Shown in pieces: positions 40,915-53,100 of a DNA stretch of 64,000 nucleotides; the first letter of the stretch is position 1; the number at the start of each line of letters is the position of its first letter. This DNA comes from Solicoccozyma terricola (taxonomy: Eukaryota > Basidiomycota > Tremellomycetes > Filobasidiales > Piskurozymaceae). A program made the position numbers and the translations under genes. The notes under the pieces were generated by a model, which did no database searches, was not told the DNA's origin, and was given only the letters and a program-made list of their open reading frames with translations. The DNA lies in NCBI GenBank assembly GCA_001600875.1, contig BCLD01000003.1, positions 561,358 to 625,357 of the forward strand, read 5' to 3'.

Positions 40915-43900
40915 ATGCCACAGTTTGGTTCATTTCGTCGCTCATCATCAAAGGGCAATTCGAATGGTGATTCCGCCTCCTCATCCAACATCACCCATTC
41001 CTCTATTCACCACAACTCTACCATCGGTCCCACCTCCTCCTTGTCTTCATCCTCATCAAACCCCACCGCTCGTTTATTAACCCTTCGATCCCGCTCAACT
41101 TCCTCGACATCCTCAATAACACCTACACTTTCATCAACCACTACCGCATCAAATCGTCGTATACCACCACAACGTGTCAGATTACCATCTGTAATTGAGC
41201 CTGAGGTATCAAGAGTACATGCGGATGTACTTGTAGGTGGGAATCCCACCTCCGCATCGAATGCAGAGAATGGTGATGATGAAATTAGACCCATGGTGTT
41301 GAGGGAACAAAGGACGAAAAGTGAAGAAGCGTTGATTAGACAATTGGAGGTGGAAGGAAGAGGAGAGAGGATGCCTATGCTTGCTAGAGGTAATGGGAAT
41401 GTGGTGGGTAGGGATCGTATTGCCGAGAAGATCAGTGTCGGAGAGAGGTTGACTGGATTGATATCACCGAGTCAGGCAGACGACCGATCGTTGCTTCCTG
41501 TCGGGTCATCATCGCAGTCGATAAACCCACCAACCGAAGGAGAATCATCCGCTTTTGAACCTACAGTGGAGACAAATATGACGATACTATCACCTTTGAC
41601 ATCTGCACCAACTCAAGTCGTTGAATCATCCTCGGTTCCGGCCAATGCAGCTACGACGACGTCAGATATCCCTCCACCATCAATCATCCCAACATCACTC
41701 GATGTGCAAAACACACCTTCATCTACCTCCCACGGCGCAATCAACTCTTCCAATTCGTTACCAGCGACGGTACCTTTACCCTTAACCTCGCGAATACCGC
41801 CATGGATAACATCATACATACCCCTCCAACGAAGGTACGCTTCCGGGTTCCCGCCACCGTCAAGTGATGGAACGGGGAATGGAAAGGAGAGGGAAGAATA
41901 TGTGGTGATGCAATCGCAGGAGGATGAGGTCGATAATAGTGGTTCCGGGGGGAATACCACCGTTGTGGAGGGTACAGCTTTACCGTCTTCTACCACTCAA
42001 GATTCTCCCGATGCTCTACCTCAATTGGAGAAACAAGCAGAACCTACAGATGTAGATATGGATTCGAGTGTTTCTCCCCAATTGACAGAACGGTCGGAGA
42101 CGGGGAGGGGGACGGGGACGGAGACGGGGAACGAGACGATACACGCCGTGAACACGGCCCCGGCGGCCCCTCCGAGAGGCAGTTGGTTCAACTATCTTGG
42201 CTTCCCTACTCCCTCGTCGTCTGTATCAACAGGATTGACACCTGGAAAGACGGTCTTGGCAATACCATCGACAGATACGGCAACGTCACAGGAATCTGCT
42301 GCTGTATCCACAGACGTCGCTAATGATATAATCATGCAAAGCGCTGTCGACGACGTGAATACGATCGAAACGACCGAAGACACATCCCAGCCTTCAAACA
42401 CGCAATGTCCATCACAAGAACTCGTTGTTTCCCCACCCACGGCATCCGGAGTCGCCAAGAAGCCTGATCTCGCAGAAGTGGCTCAAGCGAATGAAGCGGT
42501 TATGGATTCGATCAATGTGGGTTGGTGGGGTTATGGAAGGTCTTGGTTGACGAGAGGAGGGGCGAGTTCGCAGGAACGGGAGGTTGTTAGAGGGATCGAG
42601 GCGGCGCAGGTGGGAGAAGGAGGGGCGAATAATTCACCGCGGTTGGAAGGAGGGGAGACAATCGTCCCACCATCCACAAATACGCCAACTACATCTGGTG
42701 CGGACGCTGCGACGGACGCGACACCGAAACTACCGGCATCGACGTCGACAGAGGGAAACGTAGAAGACGTGAACATCACGTCGACACCAACTCCAGAGCA
42801 GACAACGAAGAGCCGATGGTTTCGAGCTGGGGCTGCTACTCAAGGTGCAATCCCCTCAGTACCGGCTGGTGTCACTGTCATGGGGCCTCCTCCCTTGCCA
42901 GTCCCGTCGAATCCAACACCTTTGACGGCCTTACAGCCCCAGACTTCACAACCCGTTGCCATACCCACCGGCTCACCCGAGCCTGGTCGTCTCCTCCCAA
43001 AGTTGTCGAAAACACTCAAAGATCAATCGGCGGGGCTACTGAGACAGAATCTAGTGCTGCCGACGTTCGAGCAGACATTTGACCGACCTCCTCGAAAGGT
43101 GGTGCGCAAGATGCAGCAGGAGCAGGAGCAGCCGGAGTCGTCTCCCCCTGTGGCCGGCATGACGAATTTCACTTGGAAGGCGTTGGGTGCCGTCACCGGT
43201 TACGTTCGACTTGCTGGACCATCGCCATCCGCTGCACCATCAGCAAAGGCAGAAGAGTCTATGGAGCATGCCAAGGACGATAATGTCTGTCTACCTCGGA
43301 TGCAAGGCTCGGGCGCCGCTAGTTGGGAAGGTATACGCCGTGTTGTAGTGGTAGGCGTGCACGGCTGGTACCCAAACAAGAATGTGCAGATGTGAGTGCG
43401 GTGTAGGCCACGGCGCCACAGGCTATGAGACCTTAACCCCCCCCCCCCCCCTCTCCCCCCTTCTTACGCAGCGTAACTGGTGCACCCCGTTCCTCGGCAT
43501 ACTTTGCATCGATGATGGGCCAGGCTATCCTCAATCAATTCGAAGCTGACCATGGCATCGCCGAGGAACAATTGGAGAAACTGACGTACATACCGCTCGA
43601 TGGAGAGGGAACTGTAGACACCCGCGTGAATCGGTGAGTTGATCGGAAATGCGGTCAGCATTCCCACCCCCGCACTGACAACCCGCATCCCCAGGCTATT
43701 CAAACAATACTTATCAAGACCGGAATGGATCGCTGACATGCGCCGTGCGGATGCAGTGTTCTTTGCGGCTCACGTCAGTCCTGCTGCTACTGTCGCCACG
43801 CCTGGCCGTACTGATTTATCCCGACTACCCGCAGTCGCAAGGCTGCATCGTCACCGCTCACCTTATATGCCGTCTGATCATGCAGGGACATCTTCGAACG

Positions 43901-45296
43901 CCGGACAACCAGGAGTCCGTTGCTCGTTGCGAGTGGGCTTTCGGTCCCGTGGTACTTCCTGACCACGCTCGAGGAGCTGGGAAAAACAATCGACCTGTCG
44001 CTGGTAATCAGAAGCTGCTATTATTGTCCATATGTGGGGTACACCAAGGGCCGTTTGCGTCGATGGCCACGTCTGCCGTGCTGCAGCCGTATCTAGTGAG
44101 TCGAGGATTGCAAAGCGGTGCTGAAACGTGGTTGACGTTATGCTTGTTCAACCCCAGCATTGGTTTGAGAGTCCGGCGGCAAAGTGAGTGGTGACCTGTG
44201 TGTGTTGAGGGGGAATCCCTCCCGCTAACGGCAAAGTTGGACTTTCTTCGCAGAGAGTTGTTCGAGTTTCAGGTGGGCGTGGCGTGGCCGTGCGGGGTTT
44301 GCCGTCCAACTCTGATCCCAACTTCCGTCGCAGGATACGACGACCAGCCTCAGCAGCGAATATCAGCGAAGCATGTCACTCCTTCTTGACCATGGCGTGA
44401 AAGTCGTGCTTTTAGCTTCCCTTGACGACCAGATGGTGCCCATCTACAGCGCCGCTTTCTCATCCGCAACTCATCCACTTCTCCTGCGTGCTTTGTACAT
44501 TGACGCGAGGACATACGCAGCCGAAGACTGGATGACGAGCATGCTCGTGTTCTGCATGATGCTGCGTAATGCTGGCCTGGATGATCAAGGACTTATGACG
44601 CATTTGAGCGAAGTGACAGCAGGTGGTCTGACGGGTGAGTCCAGGTGGACGATGCAGGCGATCCGACGTTCTGATACGTTAGTATGGCTCAGGTGTTGGA
44701 CATTCCGCTCCATACGAGGACTTGGGTGGTTATAATCTGGCCGTCCGGTATCTCTTGACAACGGATTCTCCGCGGGATGCTCCCTCGCTCGATGTTGAGT
44801 CCTTTGCAAGCCGAGACGCGCGCAACGACTACGAGTTGCCATGGATACTGCGTGGGGTGATGGATTCAGAAAAAGTCCGCGAGCTATTCCAAGCGGAACT
44901 CGATGTATTGAAGGATGGCATCTTGGACTGGCGGCCGAGCACAAAGGCGTTGAAAGACATCAAGAAGAGGGTTAGTGGATGGCACGATGTGTCCTGCTGG
45001 TTGCCCGTTTTTGACTTTGGATCGTCTTTACACGCAGCTCGAGCCCATGGCTGGGAGGGCAGCGTTACGGTCACGTAGGTCGAGGCTGCTGCAGCGCTCT
45101 CCCTCGACTGCCTCACTGGCGTCGAGCGATAGCAAGAGGGATGTAGGGATGGACGACAAGGTCACACCGATTGGGAGTCCACGCACTACCGACATGCGTA
45201 AACACACGATCATTGGTAAGTGCGCGACGTTGACATGATCTGCCAAGGGTGAAGAGCTGACGACTTGATTCGTCAGGACTCGGGCAGGATTGGTAG
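40915..45296 (+). CDS. YML020W-like alpha/beta-hydrolase-fold protein with long disordered N terminus
   Basis: The fungal YML020W family is poorly characterised. The motifs look like a serine hydrolase/lipase. Exon 1 (40915-43394) encodes ~750 Ser/Thr/Pro-rich disordered residues and then the first conserved block VVVVGVHGWYPNKNVQ. Later exons give TGAPRSSAYFASM, FFAAHSQGCIVTAHLICR (nucleophile elbow, Ser in HSQG), CGVHQGPF, SLLLDHGVKVVLLASLDDQM (likely acid) and GVGHSAPYEDLGGYNLA (likely His). They end with a Ser-rich tail ...KHTIIGLGQDW at 45296. About ten exons. The intron at 43395-43471 holds a C tract followed by CTTCTTACGCAG. The start is ATG 40915, and a longer upstream frame begins only with TTG. 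Confidence 0.75.
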
Positions 45297-45537
45297 AAGA
45301 CTCTCGGTCACCACAGAACGCGCACATCACCCGGTTGTAACAGCCCTCGAGGCAATCCACCATCTTGTCAATGAAAAGGAAACATTGGCATCGGCATCTT
45401 CGCGGGAAAGGGCATCATGGGAGAAATTGTAATACGAGGACGATTGGCCATTTAACGGTGGAGATGACAAGGACATCGAGGAATATGAATCATGAAGGTC
45501 ATCTAGCTTCATGCAAAGTCTCCTGTACTGATATGCA
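45297..45537. other. Convergent 3' spacer
   Basis: About 240 bp between converging stops. Nothing specific seen. Confidence 0.4.
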
Positions 45538-47327
45538 TCAAGTGAAGGTGACTTTTTCGCTTGGGGTACCCTCGGAGAGGAGGATGACGGCCTTTAAAGG
45601 TGCAGTGTCTGTCAGCCGCCGCCCATCGGACCGACACCGCGAGCCACACTCACGTATTTGCCAGAAATCCTCCATCCTGGCTCCTCCTCGTCGAGCTTCT
45701 CTCCCAATCCCTTCGGTAGGCCGCTGTGGTTGGGTACATGCGTCAGATATGGTACCACGGACTAATACTACGCCCACAAACTCACACCACGACGTCACTC
45801 TTCACGGTCCTCAATGAACAGACGGGTGGCGCACCGGGGTGAGAAGCCATTGGACCGATGGCGACGTTGAATGGAGTTTCGAATGGTGCATGACAGTCGT
45901 ATGTCAACTTTCTGTGATTGAGATCGCCCTTGAATATGACCAAGTCACTGTTATGGAGATCAAGGAATACATCTGGAGCCTCGGTGGGGAGGTCCCAGAA
46001 GGTATAACCAGTGCACCAGAAGGGATGTTGTCGGTATGTCCACTTGCCGTCCTTTTCGTATTGCTTCCATCGACGACCCATCGATCGGAGTTGATCCATC
46101 ATGCCCTCTTCGGCCTCGGGGAAGAGGTAGCCGTAGACACACGAGTTGATGAGCCAGTTCCAGTCCTTTTGCGTGACATCGGAAACGAACCTGTTGAGTG
46201 GGCGGTAAAATGAGCTCGAAAAGTAGCAAGCACACTCGCGCCGAGCAAACGTTTACCAAGGCAACTTCTTCCCGTGAAAGACCACCGTGTCGCAGATTCC
46301 ACTTTGAATCAACCAGTCAGCGTACACCAAGTCGCAATACAACTCGAAACCGGCATTGTCGAGTACAAAGTCGATTCGACCACCTTTGATCTTCATGACG
46401 AATTCAATCAGCTGGTTGAGGTGGTTACCGATGATGTTCTTCTCTGATGCAGCGAGAGCTTCTTGGCCGGAGGCCTGGAGGTTCTTGATGTCCTCCTCGC
46501 TCATCTGTGGGGGGGGGGACGTGTTAACGCGGTGATCCATCCGACACGCCCCGTACGACACCCACGTCGATCAGCAATGACAAGTCGGTGGAATTACCCC
46601 ATAGGCAGACTACCGTGTGTGGGTTAGCCCAGGCGTCGCGACTATCACAACCACCCGCACCTCACCTTGAGTCAATTCTCGGAACGTCATCTTCCTCTTT
46701 TCCAACTTGGTAGCCTCATCAAGCCCATCTTCGTATATGAAAGGTTCACAAAACCTTGAAGCGAGCTCGAACACTGCCAATTGAGATCGAGCAAAAGTAT
46801 CACACTTTTGACGGAAAAAAACATCATACTCGACCCAATATTTGGACAAGGAGAAGCATTCTCTGAGTCTTCGGTATTTGTAGGCTGGGCGGAGAGGGCC
46901 ACGGTTGGTCAGACAAAACGTGGTCAACAAGATACAGGCCCGCGTACCAACCTTCGGCAAACAACCACGGAGCGTTCATGAAATCTTTACCCTGGAAATA
47001 TTTCGCAATCTCCTTGTTCCAAAGCGCGATATCACCTGCACCATCGTCAACGATCGGTCGAAGTTTAGAATTACCCTTGAGATTATCCATCAAATCTTCC
47101 ATTCGATGAATGCATTCGACGAGATCGACAATACGCTCTTCTTCGGTCTCTTGGTTGAGTGTTTGATGGACGTCGCCGATGGCTTTACCCAAGATGGTGG
47201 GCAGACGGACGGACATTGTGGCCTTGGGGTGGGGGGGGGGGAGGAGATCAACTTCCGGTGGTGCTTGGGGGGGGGGGGGGGGGGGGGGGGGGAGTGGTGG
47301 GGGCTTCGGGGGCGGGGGGGGGGGGCG

Positions 47328-47360
<33 letters not shown>

Positions 47361-47666
47361 GGGGGGGGGGGGGGGGGGGGGGGGAGGGGGATATCAGTTG
47401 GTCATTCGCGTTCGTGATCGATTTACATCACCCAAAGACCCACGGAAGGAGTTCGTGGATACTGATAAGAATCGATACGGATAGAGACGAGCGCACGTTG
47501 GTCAGCAATCATCATTCCCTACCAGCACCTCGAAAGAGTTCGCACATCCCACACTCACATGCGATGCCTTCTCCTTCATCTCCGAGACTTTCTGCTTGGG
47601 AGGTAAAGCCCCCAAACTGAGAACCACTTTTTGCGGCGGCTTGACGGTGGGGTGTGCGGAACTCAT
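45538..47666 (-). CDS. ARMT1/DUF89 damage-control phosphatase
   Basis: Metal-dependent phosphatase of the DUF89 family acting on reactive phosphometabolites such as fructose-1-phosphate (S. cerevisiae YMR027W type). Exons read in order: MSSAHPTVKPPQKVVLSLG, then RLPTILGKAIGDVHQTLNQE, KLRPIVDDGAGDIALWNKEI, APWLFAEGWYAGLY, YRRLRECFSLSKYWVEYDVF, RIDFVLDNAGFELYCDLVYA (the LDNAG block holds metal-binding Asp/Asn), HPFWCTGYTFWDLP, FKGDLNHRKLTYD (GDLNYRKL-type motif), CSLRTVKSDVVV and GEKLDEEEPGWRISGKY. It ends LLSEGTPSEKVTFT at 45538. The first intron (~47227-47559) contains the very C-rich tract listed separately. A TGGA microsatellite (47676-47700) lies just upstream of the start. Confidence 0.88.
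47231..47390. repeat. 160-bp G-rich homopolymer complex in ARMT1 intron 1
   Basis: Multiple G runs (10 to 29+ nt) with sparse A, T and C interruptions; C on the coding strand. It sits immediately upstream of the acceptor for the exon beginning ATMSVRLP. Confidence 0.9.
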
Positions 47667-49690
47667 CGTGTGTGGATGGATGGATGGATGGATGGATGGA
47701 GGTGTTCACGAGTGGGAGTCGAGGGGTTTACAGTCGTCTCGACGATGGAATAGGGCTGGCGGACGGTGGGTTGGAAACGCGCGTGTGTGGTTCGGCGGTG
47801 TGAGTATATGCCAAACGGGGGTTGAGGAGTAGGGGGGTGTTCTCACTAGGGATAGCGGATGACTATTATGAGAGACTGGCTGCAGCTGACAGAATGTATC
47901 GTGTTCTCAATTGCGATCCGATGTAATATACCACGTTCCTAGGGGGGGGGGGCCATAAACAGTGTCGTCAGCCAAAAAACTTGGAGTCCTCATTCACCAT
48001 CCGCACCTCTGACGATCTAAGGTACGACTGAGTGGGATTCCCACCGATCTCTCATCAAAACAAGGTGAGGCGTGTGGCTCCCAGGTGATGTCAGTGGCGT
48101 TCGCGCCACCGCCACCCGCCGCATCAACTAGCACCCGTCATTCCTACGCGCAAAACTCACCTACGGACGCCGGGATATGAGGTGGACGTCGTCTTTTCGC
48201 AGTGGGATAGGATGGGATAGCGAGGATGTGGTGCGTACTCCCCCCCCCTCCCTTTTTTTAATTATCAACACGCTATATCCGCTCCTTTCATCGCGACAAA
48301 GACCCCCCAGATCCCCTTTCAGTCCGTTTTCTGGGGGATCCCACAAATGCGAAAGGAAGGCGCGCGGAACCCCGCTGACGGTTGCTGGAATGGAAATACA
48401 CCGTGAGACTACAAAGACAGCGGTTGGCAGCCCCTCCGGTCTCTTGTTTCGTCACTTTTCTCACACCTTTTGGATCATGTGAATTTTGTTGGGTTTTCAT
48501 CGACAGGTGCATTACCAACAGAGGTTCGGTGTACAGCGCATAAGCGGACGGCACATCGATGGGAAATGAAGGGGGGTACAGCGTTAGTAACCGAATACAG
48601 ACGCTATTTCCCCGATGGAAGCCGATCGTCATACAAGCTGGATAGACGTCTGAACGCCCAGAGTTATGACGCCCCGGACGTACTTGATACCCAATGAACG
48701 AGTGGCAGTACAATTGCCAGACGGGCGGTGGAATATCGCCCCTAACAAACATATTCTTACAAGCTGCCTCAGAAGCTGTTGACCGGAGACAGGTGGCAAC
48801 TAGATTGACCATGCAACGAGTGGATGATTGGTACATGATCATCCACGCACGTGTTCAGCTCTCCACTCCCCATGGTGATATCGTCGCTCCCACTGATCTT
48901 CAAGCCAAGCATTCCGCACACAGCTAGATACAATTAAATGACGGTTTCTTCCTCTCTCTTCTTCTCGGTTTACGTCTTGTATAGCTAGGTTTTTCGACTC
49001 GATTGCTAGAGCGGTTGGAAAAAAATCCCCAATTGAGAATGATGACACCGGTTTCCCCCAATCAATCACCTTGAATATTGACGTTACAGATCTTTGATCT
49101 GAAAAATCTCAGTTTGATGGGGCATTGGATAAGAGTTGTGTGTTTGCATTCACCATCCTGGTACTCTACACCACGCCGTGGCATCCGGGGCTGCAGGACA
49201 TTTCATCTATGGATGTGGGCCGGTGGCGAATCTCTGTGTTACACGAAGTCTTCTTGAAAATCCAGATCGTCAAAGCTTGTGTTTGAACGTAACATATACA
49301 GTACATCCACTTTGCCACCACTCTTCGTCTCTGGGATTTCTCTCTTCAGCATCCTCCAGCGGTCCATATTCATCGTTGTGGTATCGTGTGTTGATCCTTT
49401 CCAACGGGTAGCCAACCTCGAGCAGGCTCACGCGTGTCATATGTTTGCAATGATCATTACAAGGACGGGACAGTCCAAGCCCTTGACACGGTAACGTTTT
49501 TCAAAGCGAGTTCAGTTCCCGCGATCGTCGCTGACTCGCATTCTCTATTCACAGCTGACGGTAACGAAACTCCAGTCTACCCTCACGCTACCCGTCGTTG
49601 ACCAAAGATTCGAGCAAGAGGACTTTATCAGATCCCATCGATATGGGATACTTCGGTGTCACCACCCTCAGGCGAAGGCAGAGCGAAGGT
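47667..49690. other. 2-kb gene-poor region
   Basis: No supportable gene. It contains an 11-nt G run at 47942-47952 and no obvious mobile-element remnants until about 49.7 kb, where base composition becomes AT-rich. Confidence 0.5.
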
Positions 49691-49819
49691 TTTCCGATCC
49701 CCCGTATGTTGGCGGTCAGGTAGCAAATGACTACACTATAAAATGATTGCACTACGACTACATTACAACTACAACAGGCAACATGTCATAGTTTGTAATA
49801 ACTACACTTTCTCTAAAAC

Positions 49820-49925
49820 TATTACCTTAGTATAGTGGTTATTTGACATGGGCTGCAGCTTTTTTGTTTTTGTTTTGTTTTTGTTTTTTGAGTCATGGGT
49901 TCCAGTCAGGGAATGGTCTTCTATT
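49820..49925 (+). other. tRNA-like / SINE-like sequence (weak)
   Basis: TTAGTATAGTGGTTATTTGA resembles a tRNA A-box region and GGGTTCCAGTCAGGG a B-box region, with a T-rich stretch between them. Acceptor and T stems do not pair well, so this is not a functional tRNA. It may be a degenerate tRNA-derived element. Confidence 0.2.
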
Positions 49926-50105
49926 AAATTGGTAGTTAAAGATGACTTCACAGGATATCGGTCATTACTTTGGAGCATTTTCTTGTGCTAGTGAATTAAC
50001 TAATCACTTTTTATACCACAATGGTTACTAAAACTCTGCGCACAACTCTACGTCGCCTTTCCCCAATTCAACAAATTAGATCAAATCCCTTCATAACACC
50101 ATGCT

Positions 50106-50471
50106 ATTGTCAGGTGCTGGTCTTTTTTCCTAGACTTAGCGGCTTTCGGACTCCTCGTTTCATGAGATAGGACTAAAAGGCTTAATCTGAAGAGGACTGC
50201 CATGACTGTATTCCGGAGCTCATGCAAGTTAGTTTCAGATCTATCCTTTTACTCACTAGTTATTGCAGGGATCCGATGATCTAATGTAATTGTCAGGTGC
50301 TGGTCTTTCTTCGTGGACTCAGCGGCTTTTGGACTCCTCGTATCACGAGATAGGACTAAAAGGCTTGATCTGAAGAGGACTGCTATGACTGTATTCGGGA
50401 ACTCACGCAAGTTAGTTTCAGATCTATCCCTATACTCACTATGTAACACTGGGATCCGATGATCTAATGTA
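50106..50471. repeat. 183-bp tandem duplication, two copies
   Basis: Copies 50106-50288 and 50289-50471 start with ATTGTCAGGTGCTGGTCTTT and end with GATCCGATGATCTAATGTA. They differ at a limited number of sites, many of them transitions. Confidence 0.9.
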
Positions 50472-50478
50472 GTATGAG

Positions 50479-50977
50479 TGTTTAGGTAGCGAGCCTAAGT
50501 CGATATACGATTAGTCGAGATGCGAGTGGCAAATGTAGTGTCGTGGAATGCGATGCATTAACAGGGTGAATTACAATAGAGAGAAGAGGTCCGTAAGGGA
50601 GCGCTCTTTATAGTAAAACGATAGTAAAGAACAATGAAGAGAGATATCGGATAGTGGCGATATCTCGAAGCGCGAAAGGAGAATAAGAATGTCTTAACTG
50701 TCCTAGAGTAATCCATCGATATCTAGAGAGATCCGTCGGTTTCTAGAGATGTCCGTCGATTGTAAGAGAGATCCATCGTTTGCAATCGAGGGGCGTCGGT
50801 TGTAATCGAGGAAGCCCGATTAGTCCAAGAGGCATAAGAGGAGAGCGAAAGAAATAGAGTTAAGTCGAGTAAGGATTCGTATCCCAATCCGGACATAGAC
50901 GCGTAGGGGCTGAGGCCATATGAGGCCATACGAGAGATGACGTGTCCAGTGTCGAGTGGATTGGTCGTATCCTTACA
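50479..50977. repeat. LTR-like repeat, copy 1
   Basis: About 499 bp, TG...CA ended: begins TGTTTAGGTAGCGAGCC and ends GTATCCTTACA. It contains an internal TATA-like CTCTTTATAGTAAA and a GATATC...GATATC hairpin. Read from the other strand it would also be TG...CA, so orientation is open. No target-site duplication found, no coding region between copies. Confidence 0.6.
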
Positions 50978-50988
50978 GTAATATCAGC

Positions 50989-51448
50989 TGGTTAGGTAGC
51001 GAGCCTAAGTCGATATATGATTAGATCGAGATGCTGGGGGAACTGTAGTGTCGTGGAATGCTATGCATTAACAGGGTGCTTTACAGTAGAGAGAAGAGGT
51101 CCCTAAGGGCTTGCTCTTTATAGTAAAATGAAAGTAAAGAACAATGAAGAGAGATATCGTATAGTGGTGATATCTTGAAGCACGAGAGGAGAGTAAGAAT
51201 GTCTTAGCCACCTTAGAGCAACCTATTGATCTCTAGAGAGATCCATTGATTTCTAGAGAGATCTGTCGTTTGCAATTGAGGGGCATTGGTTGTAATCGAG
51301 GAAGGTCGATTGGTCCAAGAGGAGAGCGAAAGAAATAGAGTTAAGTCAAGTAAGAATTCGTATCCCAATCCGGACGTAGATGCATAGAGTCTGAGACCAT
51401 ACGAGAGATGATGCGTTCAGTATCGAGTGGATTGGTGGTATCCTTACA
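50989..51448. repeat. LTR-like repeat, copy 2
   Basis: About 460 bp, aligned along its whole length to copy 1, 11 bp downstream of it, same orientation: begins TGGTTAGGTAGCGAGCC and ends GTATCCTTACA. It differs from copy 1 mainly at CpG sites. Confidence 0.6.
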
Positions 51449-51568
51449 GCCATGGAGGAAAAATAAAACAGAGAGATTGGGGGAAAAGAGATCGCATCAG
51501 CCGCATAAGCTAGCTTCGAGTCCTTGTATCATAGTATGACTGACCACCTGATGCACCTGACGCTGCCA

Positions 51569-52191
51569 TTAGGGAACATAGTCCCGGTCTTCGTCGTTGT
51601 CCCCGTCGTCGCCATCTTCAGCACCATCATCATTGTCACTCGCTGCTTGTCGCTTGCTGGCTCGGAGTCGACTCTTGGATTTGGCTGGTGGAGGAGGAGC
51701 CGGCTTCTTCTTCTTCTTCTTCCCGTTGCTGGAGCTGGTGCCATTGTCGACCGCCAACTTGTGCTTGGCTGGGCGAGGAGTGTTGACTGGGCTAGGGGTG
51801 TTGGCTGGACAAGGGGTGTTGGCTGGACGAGGGGTGTTGGCTGGACGAGGGGTGCTGCTGTCCGAGTTCTTCGATGGTAGGTGAGAGCGAGAGCGAGTTC
51901 GAGGGCCATATGTTACGGGATTCTGGGAAGCGATGATCTGGATTAAACGATGGGGACGATGGGGACGAAGGGGGGGGGGGGGGTGGATAGACGGAATCAG
52001 CGATTGTCAGGAGATGAGGCCACATGGCGCTCGCTTTCAGGCTTTCAGAAAGGGACATACCAGACGACTAGCACCTCCAAACACATCCTCATCCTCATCC
52101 GCCTCATCTTCAAATGTAACCTCTTCGTCTTCGTCCTCCTCATCCGGAAATCTCACCGCTTCAGTCTCGTACGAGATCTCGTGTTCATCGT
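51569..52191 (-). CDS. Acidic/basic low-complexity protein, 3' part (5' end unresolved)
   Basis: Two exons fit: 52061-52191 (2 nt + 43 codons, DDEHEISYETEAVRFPDE... very acidic) and 51569-51937 (123 codons). The second holds a six-residue repeat TPRPAN/TPCPAN/TPSPVN, a GKKKKKKPAPPPPAK nuclear-signal-like stretch and an acidic end ...DGDNDEDRDYVP. The intron between them again carries a coding-strand C tract (51970-51983 G on plus). Upstream exons toward 52.5 kb are likely but I could not fix them. No family recognised. Probably nuclear by composition. Confidence 0.45.
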
Positions 52192-53100
52192 CTAGAAAAC
52201 GATGTGGGATTGTCATAGATCGATATTTCCCTCAATTCTTTCGTTCGTCTCCATGTATCAAGCACATGGTCCTCCATATAGCATTTGCTAAGTTAGGATT
52301 GAAGTCAGCACATTGAAACATGAAGACCAGACAATGGAATGAAGCGAAGTATGGCAAGCCATCACCAAGCTGGGTGTCACCACGAGGAACTTCGGTTGCT
52401 ACTGAGATGTATCTCTTCCACCTCCTGCAAGTAAAGATGAGGAGTATTAGATTGGATTGTCTTGTAAGGATACGACCTTTCCCAGGCCCGAATCCTCGCC
52501 GATCCAGGGATCTCGTCCACCGATCCCTCCATCCACGGTGCTCCGGGCTATGAGTTCCTCGGGCACCTCATATCAGTTGGATGACTGTTCACCACCTCTC
52601 TTTTGCTGACATCACCCCCGATTGGTTCGCTTACACACTCACCTGGAATCACTGCCCCGAGGGACACCGAGAAGGTCTCGATGCCGATTGGTCATACTCC
52701 CTTTCTCGCCAGTCGTTGTATCTCTTCGGACTGGATCTTCAGCGCTCTTTCTCTTTTTCTCTCTTTGCTATCCTGCACAGCGAGATACCCCTTGTACGTA
52801 TATATAGGGAGCCCTGCCCTTCGGTAGATGGCTTTTCCCCTTCTCTCACCTTGTATTAGACCCAGTCTTGTGGAGTATACATCGTCTGTGCATCTCCATC
52901 ACTTCACCATCGACCGGCCCTAGGACTAGCTACCCTCTTTGGCCATCGATTCTCACACACACATCTCGCTCCCTCACCACTTCACTCCGGCCACCGAAAC
53001 CCAATCTTGGCCGGCGACCTCTCTCCTTTCTGGACCTTCACCGCTGTCTTCATCTCTTCGCTCGACTTAGCGGCCAGATCTGAATTGTCATGAACCGAAC
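52192..53100. other. Gene-poor spacer with a TATA box
   Basis: About 900 bp. A TATATATA motif at about 52798-52805, ~300 bp upstream of ATG 53101, may serve the plus-strand gene that follows. Part of the 5' end of the minus-strand gene may also lie here. Confidence 0.35.

Noticed and set aside
48288..48842. 184-codon minus-strand frame in the 47.7-49.7 kb gap
   Set aside because: No splice continuity, no recognisable motif and no hydrophobic or helical pattern that argues for a gene.
49820..49925. Functional tRNA gene
   Set aside because: A- and B-box-like words are present, but the acceptor and T stems do not pair.
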